A DNA stretch of 64,000 bases from an alpha proteobacterium AAP38 (lineage in GTDB: Bacteria; Pseudomonadota; Alphaproteobacteria; Azospirillales; Azospirillaceae), in contig LJHR01000025.1 of assembly GCA_001296005.1 (NCBI GenBank), forward strand, positions 1-64,000, read 5' to 3'. How positions within the stretch are numbered: the stretch's first letter is position 1; each line of letters starts with the position of its first letter. Shown here in pieces: positions 28,417-37,960 of the stretch. The notes under the pieces were generated by a model. It was given only the letters and a program-made list of their open reading frames with translations, was not told the DNA's origin and made no database searches. Made by a program: the position numbers and the translations under genes.

Positions 28417-28595
28417 ACGGCTGAAATAGGCTCATGGATACCCATCCCGCCAACCTCCCTGTACCCCTCCAGGACACCAGCAGATAGCAGCTACGGGTCA
28501 CCCCGCTGGCACCAGAGTACCCCTCCCTCTTGCACCTGGTGGCTCTGCTGCAGGAGGGCGGGCTGATCGTCTCCGCACAGCTTATCAACTTCCGA

Positions 28596-28614
28596 TGCCG
28601 ATCCGGTTTCGGCA
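28596..28614. terminator. Possible terminator hairpin after the three-gene operon
   Basis: TGCCGA (28596-28601) and TCGGCA (28609-28614) form a 6-bp stem with a 7-base loop; a short T run (GTTTTT) follows about 8 bases later. It lies 180 bases after the operon stop and 46 before the next gene. The stem is short, so this is tentative. The rest of 28417-28659 shows no gene. Confidence 0.3.
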
Positions 28615-28659
28615 TAGTGGATGTTTTTCCGAAAATGATCACTACTAGGAGGTCAATTC

Positions 28660-29160
28660 ATGTTGCCACCGTCACCCACTTCCTCCCCGTCACCCCACCA
28701 TTACCGTGATCTACTTGTTGCCAGCGGATGGCTGCAAGTCGCGGCGGGCGCGGGCGGAACTGTCCACCATCTCCCTGCTGCACCGATCGTTGTGAAAGTG
28801 TCCGAGGGAGATTCCGCTTATCTTGCGTACATTGCCTATGCAAATGCACACCCCAGCCCCTGTGTGCCCTGCGCCACCGTCATCTACAGCGGGCACTCTG
28901 GGGTCTTTGATTGGGCGGTCACCCACGTTGAGCATTTGAAGCCGCTTACACCGCAAGCCGCCAGTGCCGTGGAATCCTGGTGGGCTGCGTACTTACACGC
29001 TAAGAGGACCAATGGATCTTTGCCCGAACCCAGTGAATGGAGCATCCTGGCAGATCACCTCAAGAGCATAGCAGTCGCAAACAATGCTGGCTACGATATG
29101 AAACCTGACAATGCGATGCTCCGCGGAGACGTCGTGGTATTCACTGACCCACTCTTTTAA
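28660..29160 (+). CDS. Compact protein-kinase-like protein
   Basis: The 166-residue product contains an intact kinase catalytic-loop pattern near residue 146, D-M-K-P-D-N in YDMKPDNAMLRGD, followed by VVVFTDPLF where DFG would be. Near residue 45 it has PIVVKVSEGDSAYLAY, matching the ATP-binding Lys strand, preceded by a Gly-rich AGAGG turn. The chain ends right after the DFG-like position, so the C-lobe activation and substrate segments are missing; it is far shorter than a normal kinase (about 250 residues). An AGGAGGT ribosome site lies 6 bases before the ATG. It may be a minimal kinase, a pseudokinase or a truncated gene. Confidence 0.6.
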   Translation: MLPPSPTSSPSPHHYRDLLVASGWLQVAAGAGGTVHHLPAAPIVVKVSEGDSAYLAYIAYANAHPSPCVPCATVIYSGHSGVFDWAVTHVEHLKPLTPQAASAVESWWAAYLHAKRTNGSLPEPSEWSILADHLKSIAVANNAGYDMKPDNAMLRGDVVVFTDPLF

Positions 29161-29252
29161 GCCGGATCATGCCCTGCCGACCGACGGCGAGGGCAACAGC
29201 AGCAGAAAAGCCATACTGCTCACCCAAATTCTTTTCCTCAGCCTCACCCAAA

Positions 29253-32200
29253 TCACAAGCTGAGCTCGACGTCATGATAATGCTGTGGGGTGCTGGTCGA
29301 GGTGGCAACCGCGCCATGCGGAACCGGCGCCGCCGTAGGACCCGCCTGCGGCCCCTGCATTGGCGGGGTCCGCCCGAGCCCGGCCTGAGGACCCGCCATC
29401 CCTCCGATCCACCGATCCAGAATATCATTCTCCCGAGCGAGTGGATGGCCAACGCCCATCAACGCTGAGCTGGCTACACCGGTTTGCGCCTCCAGCAGCT
29501 TGGTGAGCCCCTTGAGGTCATCGACATAGAGCTTTGCCTGAATGCGGGCCCGCGACATCACGACATAGAACGATTGCTGGTTGGCGAGCTTGTTGTCCGC
29601 GGCCGCCAGTGCTCCCCAGACCGCGGTTGTCGTCGCTCCCTGCGATGCGTAGACCGTGCGCGCATAATCGTAGTCCATGTGACGCAGCGCCGCGTCGTTG
29701 ACGTCGAACTGCCCGATCCGGCCATCGTCAAAGCGGATGCGGACGGTTCGGCCATCGACTTCGACCACGTCTGCACGCCGGCCGTTGACGGTGCCGGCGA
29801 CCTTGTCGTTGTTGGTCCATCGAATCCGTTCACCGGCTCCGATCTGCCGCTGCACCACCTCGTATACGGCCACCTTGGCGCAGTGATTCGCGTCGCCCGG
29901 CTTCCAATCGATCACCCGGTCTCCATGCCGCAGGCTGACCGTCCCGGCCGCCTGGTCGACACGAACGACGGTTAGGTATTCATCTTTGCGGATGGCGGCA
30001 CCGCCCAGTCCGCTTACGAAGCGAACCACATCGCCGGCCTTATAGTTCGACGCCAAGGTAGATTGTGCCCGGGTGAACGACTTGTTTCTTAACGCCATCA
30101 CGGTGGCCTGCTGAGCGCCAATCTCACCTTTCGCCGTAAGCCCCTCGTGAATCTCGTGGTTGATCGCGTCGCGCGTGAAGCGCGCTGGCGCCACGATCAT
30201 GACCTTGCCCACGGCTCGATCCGCCTGTGGCAGGTCCAGCCAGTCGGCGGCAATCCGGCTGGCAATGCTCAATCGGGACGCCGGATCTTCCTCGGTGCCG
30301 ACCTGGATGATGTTGTCCGCCCCAACTTTGGCCAACGCCAGGGCCACCTTCCCTTCCGAAGCCGCATAAACGCCGCTCCGCAGATCCTCCTCCGTCTGGC
30401 GCTGGATGTCCGTCATATAGACGGTGGCCATCCCGGATCGCTGCATGATGTCGAAGGGCCTGCCCGCCTCCACGCTCCGCAGCTGCTTCACGTCGCCCAA
30501 GGTGATCGATCGCGCTCCGACCACTTCGACGATCCGCACCAAGTCGGCCATCTGACGATTGGACTCCATGGAGCCCTCATCTACGATGATGACCGTCCGC
30601 CCGAACTCATCCCTCAGGCCCTCCAACTGTGCCGGCGACGCCTCCCCCCTGGCAACGTAGCCAAACTCCTGTAGGAACGATTGCAGCGTTGCCGCATCGA
30701 TGCCGGCACCGTCCGACAATTCCTTGACCGCAGCGGTGGATGGCGCCAGCCCCAGCACCTGGCTTCCCGCGAGCCTGATACCGTCAACCACCGCCCGGGT
30801 CATTGTCGTCTTCCCGACGCCGGCGAGCCCCTGCACAGCCACAAACCTGTCGCGCGTGGCCAACAGGAAGTTGGCGACTTCAGACTGTTCGGCGTTGAGC
30901 GGGTGTTGGGCGATGAGATCAGTCCGTTCCGCCTGGTCCAGCAGTGGCGCGATGGCGCCCTTGCCCCGCCGGATGTGATCCACTGCCGCCTTTTCCGCGA
31001 CAAGGGCTTCCGGAGTGGTGAAGTAGCGTTCGTTGCTCCGCCCCTTGTCCGAGCCATGGGGGTTGCCGGCAGGGATCAGTGTCCCCTCCTTCTCCGCAAC
31101 CACCACTGCTTGTTCGATTTCATCGACATTGTGGCTGCCAAAGCCAGCTTGCATTGCCGCTTTCAGCACATCGCCGCGGCTGAATACCGCTTCGCGTTCC
31201 GCCAAATGGGCGATGGCATATTCCAGCGCCGGCGGCAATGACGACCGCGGAACCTCGGGCGCCTCCTGACGCTGCTGGCTTGCCGAGGCGGTGGCCTTGT
31301 CGCCCGTGTTGGCAAGGATGGACCTTATGGCCGCATGTCGGTCGTCAACGACCAGGCGAACGTCCATGCGCGCGCGCGAAAGGTTGACATAGAAGCTCCG
31401 GATCGAGTTGAGGAAGCGTTCACGGCTGTTGATCGCAATGATCGCGCGACCCGCTGTCAGCCCCTGTGCCCGGAACGTCGTCTGGACATGGTCGTGATCG
31501 ATATGCCGCAACTCGCCGGCAGAATGGTCCAGGGACACCAGCCGGCCGTCCTGAAGGCGGACGGTGGCCATCCTATCATCGATCTGCTCGACATTGCCCG
31601 TAGCACCGCCATCGATCTTCCGGCCGGCATCCCTGACCGTCCAACGGATCTTGTCCCCTGCCATAAGGGCAAGCTCGCGCCGCTCGAAGATCTGCACTGC
31701 TTCGCCCCGACGGACCTCCCGCCCGTCCGGATCCCAACTGACGGTATTACCGTCCTTCGTCTGGAGATGGACCTGATTTGTCGGCGCATCAACCCGCAGC
31801 ACCTCCAGATGGTCGCCGGCCGCGATGCCCAGGCTTCGGATTGGACGCGTGAAGCGCACAACCTGGCCGGCGGCATAGTTGCCGGCGACACGGGTCCGCA
31901 CCTTCGTGGTGTTGGTGTTGGCCAGCACGCCGATCGTGCGCTCCGCGCCATGAAGTTGGCCCTCCTGCTTCAGTACATCGCGCATCCCCGACGTGACGGC
32001 GCTCCGCGTGGTATTTGATGGCGCGATTACGACGGAGGTGGCTCTTTCTTCCGGTGGCAGATCGGCCCAGCTCGCAACAGTGGCGTTTGCAACAGCATTG
32101 CGGACTGCGGCACCGACCGCGGCACCATTCAAACCGGTCACGTCAGCCTTTGCCTCGACGATGCGACCCTCTCCCAGAAGCCGGAAGGCACGCGCCACGT

Positions 32201-34268
32201 TGCCATCAATGGACGCGTAAACAGCGTCGCGGGTCTCAGGCGTCTGTTGTCGCCGGATTTCCGTCAAGGTGGCCGTGGTCATGCCGGCGTCCTGTGCCTG
32301 CTCGAACGGCGCACCTGCTTCAATGGCACCGAGCTGCCTGATATCGCCGGCGTAAACGACACGCGGAATCTGCAACGCTGTCGCCACGCGGTTTAGGTCT
32401 CGCATCTGCGCCGTCGATAGCCGCCCCGCCTCATCCACCAGCAGAACGACGTCCTTCATCCGCGCCCGCATTTCCCTGAGGCCAGCTTCGGTATAGCGCC
32501 CCCGAACGACCCCTCCGAATTTAGTCAGGAAGCTCGCAACCGTGCGGGCGTCGAAGCCGTCCTCTTCGAGGCGCCGGACCATGGACGTCTGCGGTGCCAG
32601 CGCCAGGACCTGCTTGCCGTGCCCATCTGCGACAGCCTGCACAGCCTGGAAGAGCGTGGTCTTGCCGGTGCCCGCCCACCCTTGCAGCCCGACGAACCGA
32701 TCTCTGCTGCCCGTGATCACCAGGGCAGCGGTTCGAGCTTCCCCGGAGATACCCGCGTTATCCAGGATCGAGCTGGAGCCTTCGGACGAAGCCAGCGGCG
32801 ATACCGCTCCCCTGCCGTCGTCTATGAGTCGCAAGGTCTCCTGCTCCGTCTCCAGCGCCGCTCCGGTCGTTACCATTCCGGCCTTGGCCATCTCGGGATG
32901 AACGGCCGGCAAGATGACGTTCTTCTCCGTGAGGGTGGCAACGGCTTGGTCTATGTCATGCAACGAGAATTTCCCCAGCCCAGAGCTAAGGACAGCCGCC
33001 TTTAGGTTGCTCAGGCTGAACACGCTGCTGCGTTCGCTAAGATCCGCCAATCCGTAAAGCACCGCATCCATTGCCGTGTCGCGCCGGATGCCGGCGGCGA
33101 GAGCAAGCGGGTCAGATGTGGATAGCTCAGCCGATGCACCCAGGGCGGCACGCCAGCGGGCAACCAGAGCCGTCATCGCTGCCGTCACTTTCGACAGGAG
33201 GGTTGGCGCCTTTGTGTCTATTGTTGGAATGGGCGTGACGGTGGCCACCGTCTCCGCTCCCCGGTCTTGCGTCCGGCCAAGCTGATCCTGTTCGTAGCCC
33301 AGCTTCTTGGTGATGATCTGCCAAGCCTCCATGAGCCGATCCAGTCCGACAGACTGTTTTGCCCGGCGTGTCGCAACAGCGGCATTCGCAGCCGCCGTGG
33401 CATCAGCCCGTCCCCATGCCTTTAACTGCGCCTTGATCTCCTGGCGCCTGGTGCTGAATGTCTCGCACAGCTCCTTAGGCACGCCGGCGACCTCGAACAG
33501 CCCATCGTCGCTGGTGCGCTCCACCCCATATCCCAGGGCCGTCAGCGACTTCGCAAGATGCGATCGATAGATCTGGCCGACCAGCATCTTGTTTGAATAG
33601 ATCGATGGATTATGCAGGCTTCTCCAGCTGCCATCCGCGTCCCGGACCATGTTCGCAACGACGGCGTGCGTGTGCAGTTGCGGCTCCAGATTCCGGCTTG
33701 CCTCCTCCCGGAACAGGGCAGCCACCATGTCCTGGCCGGTCGTGACCTCCATGACGCCGTCGACCGATTTGCGTGTCTCCAGGACATTCTTCTCCAGGTA
33801 CGCCAGCGCCGACGCGACAGCCTCATCATGGGCTTCAAGAACCGCCCGGTCCCCTTTTACCAACGCCAGAACCGACACCGACTTTGGCGCACTGAATGTC
33901 AAGTCGATGCCAGGTACATGCAGGCGCTCCATGGCGCCATCGGGACCCTTCACTGTGCGGCCCAACTGCGGGCCGCCGGGCACCCGGCCCTCTAGCACGG
34001 CGCGGAACATGTCCTGATCGACCGGTCCCGACAGGCCCGCAGCGGCAGCACCGGCACCATACCATGTGCTCGCGCGCAGCTCTGCACCGGTCACCGGTCC
34101 ACCACCACCGCTTACGCCAATGCCAGCCGACGATGGCCCGCAATCGGGACCGCCACTCTCGGTATCGACGGCGCCGCCCTGGCCCTTGGAGTAGTAGTCG
34201 CCAGCCTTAGCACCTTTATAGTAGCTGGCCGCCTGGGCGCTGGAACTGAGTGTCGATACTGACAGCAT
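29253..34268 (-). CDS. trwC: MobF conjugative relaxase-helicase (TrwC/TraI-like)
   Basis: The 1671-residue protein nicks oriT, stays covalently bound to the strand and unwinds it for transfer. The relaxase domain shows paired tyrosines at 16/17 and 25/26, the GIDLTFSAPKSVSVLALVK segment and the metal-binding PQLHTHAVVANM. Two RecD-like helicase modules follow, with Walker A GWAGTGKTT near 530 and GLAGVGKTT near 1148; both also keep the QLGAIEAG or QLRSVEAG motif and a C-terminal helicase block (LSRARM, MSRARI). Most relatives have only one intact helicase motor. GAGG lies 6 bases before the ATG, and the coupling protein gene ends 8 bases upstream, as in the trwABC arrangement of R388. Confidence 0.93.
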   Translation of the reverse strand: MLSVSTLSSSAQAASYYKGAKAGDYYSKGQGGAVDTESGGPDCGPSSAGIGVSGGGGPVTGAELRASTWYGAGAAAAGLSGPVDQDMFRAVLEGRVPGGPQLGRTVKGPDGAMERLHVPGIDLTFSAPKSVSVLALVKGDRAVLEAHDEAVASALAYLEKNVLETRKSVDGVMEVTTGQDMVAALFREEASRNLEPQLHTHAVVANMVRDADGSWRSLHNPSIYSNKMLVGQIYRSHLAKSLTALGYGVERTSDDGLFEVAGVPKELCETFSTRRQEIKAQLKAWGRADATAAANAAVATRRAKQSVGLDRLMEAWQIITKKLGYEQDQLGRTQDRGAETVATVTPIPTIDTKAPTLLSKVTAAMTALVARWRAALGASAELSTSDPLALAAGIRRDTAMDAVLYGLADLSERSSVFSLSNLKAAVLSSGLGKFSLHDIDQAVATLTEKNVILPAVHPEMAKAGMVTTGAALETEQETLRLIDDGRGAVSPLASSEGSSSILDNAGISGEARTAALVITGSRDRFVGLQGWAGTGKTTLFQAVQAVADGHGKQVLALAPQTSMVRRLEEDGFDARTVASFLTKFGGVVRGRYTEAGLREMRARMKDVVLLVDEAGRLSTAQMRDLNRVATALQIPRVVYAGDIRQLGAIEAGAPFEQAQDAGMTTATLTEIRRQQTPETRDAVYASIDGNVARAFRLLGEGRIVEAKADVTGLNGAAVGAAVRNAVANATVASWADLPPEERATSVVIAPSNTTRSAVTSGMRDVLKQEGQLHGAERTIGVLANTNTTKVRTRVAGNYAAGQVVRFTRPIRSLGIAAGDHLEVLRVDAPTNQVHLQTKDGNTVSWDPDGREVRRGEAVQIFERRELALMAGDKIRWTVRDAGRKIDGGATGNVEQIDDRMATVRLQDGRLVSLDHSAGELRHIDHDHVQTTFRAQGLTAGRAIIAINSRERFLNSIRSFYVNLSRARMDVRLVVDDRHAAIRSILANTGDKATASASQQRQEAPEVPRSSLPPALEYAIAHLAEREAVFSRGDVLKAAMQAGFGSHNVDEIEQAVVVAEKEGTLIPAGNPHGSDKGRSNERYFTTPEALVAEKAAVDHIRRGKGAIAPLLDQAERTDLIAQHPLNAEQSEVANFLLATRDRFVAVQGLAGVGKTTMTRAVVDGIRLAGSQVLGLAPSTAAVKELSDGAGIDAATLQSFLQEFGYVARGEASPAQLEGLRDEFGRTVIIVDEGSMESNRQMADLVRIVEVVGARSITLGDVKQLRSVEAGRPFDIMQRSGMATVYMTDIQRQTEEDLRSGVYAASEGKVALALAKVGADNIIQVGTEEDPASRLSIASRIAADWLDLPQADRAVGKVMIVAPARFTRDAINHEIHEGLTAKGEIGAQQATVMALRNKSFTRAQSTLASNYKAGDVVRFVSGLGGAAIRKDEYLTVVRVDQAAGTVSLRHGDRVIDWKPGDANHCAKVAVYEVVQRQIGAGERIRWTNNDKVAGTVNGRRADVVEVDGRTVRIRFDDGRIGQFDVNDAALRHMDYDYARTVYASQGATTTAVWGALAAADNKLANQQSFYVVMSRARIQAKLYVDDLKGLTKLLEAQTGVASSALMGVGHPLARENDILDRWIGGMAGPQAGLGRTPPMQGPQAGPTAAPVPHGAVATSTSTPQHYHDVELSL

Positions 34269-34276
34269 TGGATGCC

Positions 34277-36256
34277 TCAGATAATGTCCATGTCATTGAG
34301 AACGGCCTGCGTGTCAGGTCGCTTCTCTGGTCCTGAATCCGGACGCTTTCCCTCACCTAACTGGTCCTCGCCCTTCTGCACCTCACCCCCAGCACCATGT
34401 TCACGGGCCTCAATATTAGGCAGCAACGCTTGCTCACCACTGTCACGTTCTCCTTCATCGTCCTCCATACGCTCTGCAAGTGATTCCCTCATGAAGAGGT
34501 CACGGCGCAGCACGAAACTGGGAGCAACTGAGGGATAGGATTTGTACGGAATGACGATCTTGCCGACGGGTATTCCTTGAGGCATGCGGACGTAACAATG
34601 ACCGTCGGGTAGGTCCTGAATGTCTGAGGCGAGCGCCAGCAGCTCCTTCTCGCGCTGTTCGTTCAGCGCCACGGAATCACGGGAATCAACCGCTCCATAA
34701 GTCACGGTCTCACGGTAATCCAACACCGTTCTTTCACCAATCTGATCCGAGCACCACTTCGCTACTTCTCCGTCGCCAGTGGAGAAGATGAACCTCGTGC
34801 GCCAGTTGCCAGAAATCGCCTTCGCACGCTTCTCGCCATAGATCGCCTCCATCTGCGGAAAGTTCTGAATCCCGGCAACGGGACAGGCGCCCTTCTGCCG
34901 TGTCTCGGCTGTCAGTGCCTCATAAGAAGGTATTTCCTGTAGGCTTGGCAGCTCGTCCGTGATGATCCAGATGCGCCGCGTGGACGAGGAAGGCAGGGTC
35001 AACAGCCCGTTGACAATGATCTCCAACCAAGCCGTGATTAGCGGCCTCATCGTGGCATGCAGGTCGCCACGGGAGGGGAGAAACAGAAAACCTCCACCTT
35101 CATCTGCCTCAAGCCAGCGCCGGATACTGAACCGTTCCCTATCCATCGGCAATCGGTCCAACGGGTCAAGCCAAGTTGCCAGCACAGCGCGAAAGCCAAG
35201 GGCTTGCTTTGGTGCCTTTGCATCCACCAATGAAGATGCCGTAGTCCCCTTCAGGAGCTTGGCCATCTGATCGATGGGCATCTTGAGAAGACCAGTGATA
35301 AGCGTCTCGTTGGACGGATTCTTGGTGCGCAGAACCTGCTGGCCAACCTTGTCAAAAAGGATGCGGGCGCCCTGGATCCAGAGCGGATCACCGCCTTGTG
35401 ATTTGTCAGGCATATAGGCGGTGGCAATGGACATCAGGTCTGTGGGCAGGAGGACGTCATCAAACAGGTTCCAGGATGGAGAGCGATTGTCGAAGGGATT
35501 GAGGATGACATCCTTCTTTGGGTCATAGAATGCTTCGACGAAGGTTCCCATCTTGTCGTACACGACCGCCCGATCGCCACTGGCCCGGATCCATTCAAGC
35601 AGGCGGTTCAGCGCTACCGTCTTGCCCACGCCAACAGCCCCGATAAAGACGATACCCTTCGTCTCGTCGCCCATCGTCAGCGGTAGTTCACCGATGTGAA
35701 CAACGGGGGTCCGGCGCTCCTTCGGGAAACTGCGATTGTGCTTCCTGATAGCCTTGATGAAGGCCCTCGGTGACGCCGCCAGTAGGCTACCTTGCAAGTG
35801 CCGACGTCGTGCCAGGGACGATCCGCGCAGAGTGAAGTAGATCGCAAGCAGGCAGCAGAGAAGTGCCGCTATGAGGGCGCTTACCTTGAATGCGGAAATC
35901 AATTCACCTTTAACTTGACCGGCTACCTGGCGCACGCCCGGATGTGTCAGCAGCTCACGGGCCGTTACGTCCACGCGCGAACCGTCGGGACGGACAAAGC
36001 CAACCATTCCGTCCGCGCTACCTGACCAATCATGCTGCAAGTAGGCATAGAAATAGGACCGAGCGACGCTGCGTTGATAGGTGTCTGTTCTGTCCATGAA
36101 CCGGTAGATCCCGACACCAATGATGATCCACACGCTGATGAAAATTAGGAACTTGCAGACCTGCCAGAACATGGCCAGCGAGTGGTGTGTAACCTGACCG
36201 CCACGAATGAAGTGCTTGACGCCATTCGCCTTGTCCGCAGCTTCCTTCTTAGCCAT
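34277..36256 (-). CDS. trwB: Type IV coupling protein (TrwB/TraD-like)
   Basis: The 659-residue inner-membrane ATPase links the relaxosome to the secretion channel. It has two N-terminal membrane helices (about 33-48, WIIIGVGIYRF, and about 118-140, ALIAALLCCLLAIYFTL) enclosing a periplasmic loop. The motor domain carries Walker A GAVGVGKTVAL and Walker B IWIITDELPSLQ, with FSTGDGEVAKW downstream. A charged, disordered C-terminal tail (GERDSGEQ through VLNDMDII) is where such proteins contact the relaxosome. Its start overlaps the end of the RHH gene by 8 bases. The mating-pair genes it would need are outside the window. Confidence 0.93.
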   Translation of the reverse strand: MAKKEAADKANGVKHFIRGGQVTHHSLAMFWQVCKFLIFISVWIIIGVGIYRFMDRTDTYQRSVARSYFYAYLQHDWSGSADGMVGFVRPDGSRVDVTARELLTHPGVRQVAGQVKGELISAFKVSALIAALLCCLLAIYFTLRGSSLARRRHLQGSLLAASPRAFIKAIRKHNRSFPKERRTPVVHIGELPLTMGDETKGIVFIGAVGVGKTVALNRLLEWIRASGDRAVVYDKMGTFVEAFYDPKKDVILNPFDNRSPSWNLFDDVLLPTDLMSIATAYMPDKSQGGDPLWIQGARILFDKVGQQVLRTKNPSNETLITGLLKMPIDQMAKLLKGTTASSLVDAKAPKQALGFRAVLATWLDPLDRLPMDRERFSIRRWLEADEGGGFLFLPSRGDLHATMRPLITAWLEIIVNGLLTLPSSSTRRIWIITDELPSLQEIPSYEALTAETRQKGACPVAGIQNFPQMEAIYGEKRAKAISGNWRTRFIFSTGDGEVAKWCSDQIGERTVLDYRETVTYGAVDSRDSVALNEQREKELLALASDIQDLPDGHCYVRMPQGIPVGKIVIPYKSYPSVAPSFVLRRDLFMRESLAERMEDDEGERDSGEQALLPNIEAREHGAGGEVQKGEDQLGEGKRPDSGPEKRPDTQAVLNDMDII

Positions 36257-36587
36257 TGACGCCCCCGTTTCCGATCAGGTTCTGCTGTCTAATCAAACCA
36301 TCAACCTCTTTGCGGATTGCGACCGCTTGATCTTCGCTGAGACCAGATTCCAGCGCCTTCCAGGACAGGAGAGCCGCCCTCAGCATCAGCCGCTCGGCGA
36401 GGTTCGTGGGGAACGATCCTGTCCTCTGCTCGGGTGCGGGATATGCGCCCGTTATTCCATACTGGACGAGGTCGCGTATCCAGCTTGACGTGTCACGATA
36501 GCCTAGGGATTTCGCCTTCGAAGCCGCTGCGGCCCACTCGTCATCTGTCATTCTGATTGTTCGAGATATCCGGATACCGTCCGACAT
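36249..36587 (-). CDS. Ribbon-helix-helix relaxosome accessory protein (TrwA-like)
   Basis: The 112-residue protein begins with a ribbon-helix-helix pattern: a basic strand RISRTIRMTDDEW, then two helices to SSWIRDLVQYGI. The C-terminal half is helical. Proteins of this kind bind oriT, help the relaxase nick and repress their own operon. Its position, first in an RHH, coupling protein, relaxase order, matches trwA of R388. I chose the ATG at 36587 with GGTGG five bases upstream; a TTG at 36599 is also in frame. Confidence 0.8.
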   Translation of the reverse strand: MSDGIRISRTIRMTDDEWAAAASKAKSLGYRDTSSWIRDLVQYGITGAYPAPEQRTGSFPTNLAERLMLRAALLSWKALESGLSEDQAVAIRKEVDGLIRQQNLIGNGGVNG

Positions 36588-36599
36588 GTCGCCCACCAA

Positions 36600-36800
36600 C
36601 TCAACCGATTATTCCGAACCTTTTAGCATTTCTGCGGGTTGTATCAAACGCAATACGTTGCCATGCAAAGCGCAATTCAACGCATGGCGTTTTTATTGCC
36701 TAAAAACAACATGTTATACGCAGCGTAGCTGCATCAGGTGTGAGAAAACCCCGTATCCCGTAGGCCAACCCCTCTCATGGTTTCAATCGCTCACCCATCC
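36600..36800. other. Candidate origin of transfer (oriT) and promoter of the mobilisation operon
   Basis: This AT-richer non-coding stretch lies directly upstream of the RHH gene, the position of oriT in trwABC-type plasmids. It contains an inverted repeat GCCATGC (36660-36666) / GCATGGC (36682-36688) followed by a T run, and an AGGTGTGAG stretch near 36749 that recalls the GGTGTG core of MobF nic sites. The nic assignment is a guess. I see no gene between 36600 and 37400. Confidence 0.45.
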
Positions 36801-36990
36801 GTCCCCGGCCGCTTTCAAGCGTGATATGGGCAGGGTATGGGGCAGCCGGCGCCCCAGGGAGGAATTGACGCCTGGCATCGGTTCCGCAGCAGGCGAAGCG
36901 GTGCCGTTCCCCACGCCATACCAGCCGTGTGGATGCAATTCCGTCTCAAAGGCGTCGGTTGCCTGCGATCTCCATCGCACCTTGGTATAG

Positions 36991-37125
36991 ACCGCGATGA
37001 TATCCACAGGCCGCAGGGATCCAGCCCGTCCGAACGCCCTCTCCGCGTGCACGGACTGGCGGGCTAGATCCCGTCCGTGTGGCGACGAAGTCGGCGCGCG
37101 GGCGGCCTGTGGATATCATCGCGGT
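36991..37125. repeat. 24-bp perfect inverted repeat with DnaA-box-like cores
   Basis: The 24 bases at 36991-37014 recur as an exact reverse complement at 37102-37125, 87 bp apart. Each arm contains ATATCCACA (37000-37008 and, inverted, 37108-37116), one mismatch from the DnaA box TTATCCACA. Such a pair between oriT and the small genes could be a replication-initiator, partition or single-strand-origin site. Confidence 0.65.
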
Positions 37126-37183
37126 CGTTCGGCTCGCCCAGCCGCTGGAGCAGACCGTCGATGCCATCCGCACCATTGGCCGT

Positions 37184-37226
37184 CCACATATCCATAGGGA
37201 GACCGCGTCGCCCTGTGGATATGTGG
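37184..37226. repeat. 16-bp inverted repeat with the same core
   Basis: The arm CCACATATCCATAGGG (37184-37199) and its reverse complement with one mismatch (37211-37226) enclose an 11-bp spacer. The cores ATATCCATA and TGTGGATAT match those of the 36991-37125 repeat, giving four related sites within 240 bp. The shorter spacer would allow a hairpin. Confidence 0.65.
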
Positions 37227-37400
37227 GCGGGCATCGTTCGCAGAAGCCGTGATGCCGAGCTTTCATCTGGGAGCCCGGCAGGGCGGGCCGCGGGGTGGCC
37301 GAAGGCCGGGGCCCCAGGGTCGCCGCCGGGCGCCGGTTCTTCTGACGCGAAAAGCCGGCAAGGAGCAGTTACCCACTCCCGCCGGCTTTGCGACACGCCC

Positions 37401-37610
37401 CTAGAACCCGCTGTCGTCCTCGTCGCGGTAGTACGCCCCGCAGGACCCGCAACGCACGGTCCGGTGCCGGTCGATCGACCCGCCATTGCAGCTTTCCCAT
37501 GACCGCATCACAGCCGAGCCGGCACAGCAACCGCAGTCACAGGGCCATTCGTCATCGTCCAATGTGAACCCACCCGGCTCAATCGTGCTGCTCCCGTAAA
37601 CCATCGTCAT
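37401..37610 (-). CDS. Small Cys-rich (zinc-ribbon-like) protein
   Basis: The 69-residue product has Cys sets CDCGCC, one C in WESC, and CGSC, enough for one or two zinc sites, and an acidic end (YYRDEDDSGF). The C-terminal RCGSCGAYYRDED looks like the second knuckle of a zinc ribbon. I start it at the ATG at 37610 because GGAG lies 6 bases upstream; an ATG at 37622 is in frame. The 90-bp hairpin element at 37681-37770 lies just upstream and may form its leader. Function unknown. Confidence 0.55.
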   Translation of the reverse strand: MTMVYGSSTIEPGGFTLDDDEWPCDCGCCAGSAVMRSWESCNGGSIDRHRTVRCGSCGAYYRDEDDSGF

Positions 37611-37680
37611 TGTCGTCTCCATCGTTGTTCGTTGCCATCGTCTTGATGACTGAACCCCCTCTTCACGCAGGCCGGGCAGG

Positions 37681-37770
37681 GTCAATGACGCCGAAGGCGC
37701 CGCGGAGCGGGACGCGGGGGAGCCATTTTTTTCGCTTGCGGAAAAAATTGGGGGTACCGCGCATCATTGA
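37681..37770 (-). promoter_or_regulatory. 90-bp structured repeat element, copy 1 (leader candidate)
   Basis: This element recurs at 46133-46221 with about 85-90 percent identity by eye. The outer ends TCAATGA / TCATTGA are inverted, and an inner stem (ATTTTTTT.. to ..AAAAAAT) closes on a conserved TCGCTTGCGG core. Where this copy has a T:A pair, the other has G:C, a compensatory change. It lies 71 bp upstream of a small minus-strand gene. It is labelled minus because of that gene; the true strand of action is inferred. Confidence 0.55.
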
Positions 37771-37960
37771 CGCTGACCGGAATGCGCGACACCATCGGAA
37801 GTCAGAGAGAGGATACTTCACCCCCCGGCGGGTGGGGATGCAGGGGAGGGGCGCCGCGAGCCCCTCCCCGCCCACGGTGCCGCCACACAGCCGCAATGAA
37901 GTGGAACTCAGCGTTGTCGGGTGATAGCTTCCGCCATCCAATCACACGAAGGATTTCACA

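Noticed and set aside
36783-37502. Several overlapping open frames on both strands
   Set aside because: No ribosome sites and Arg/Gly/Ser-rich shadow composition over inverted repeats; treated as non-coding.
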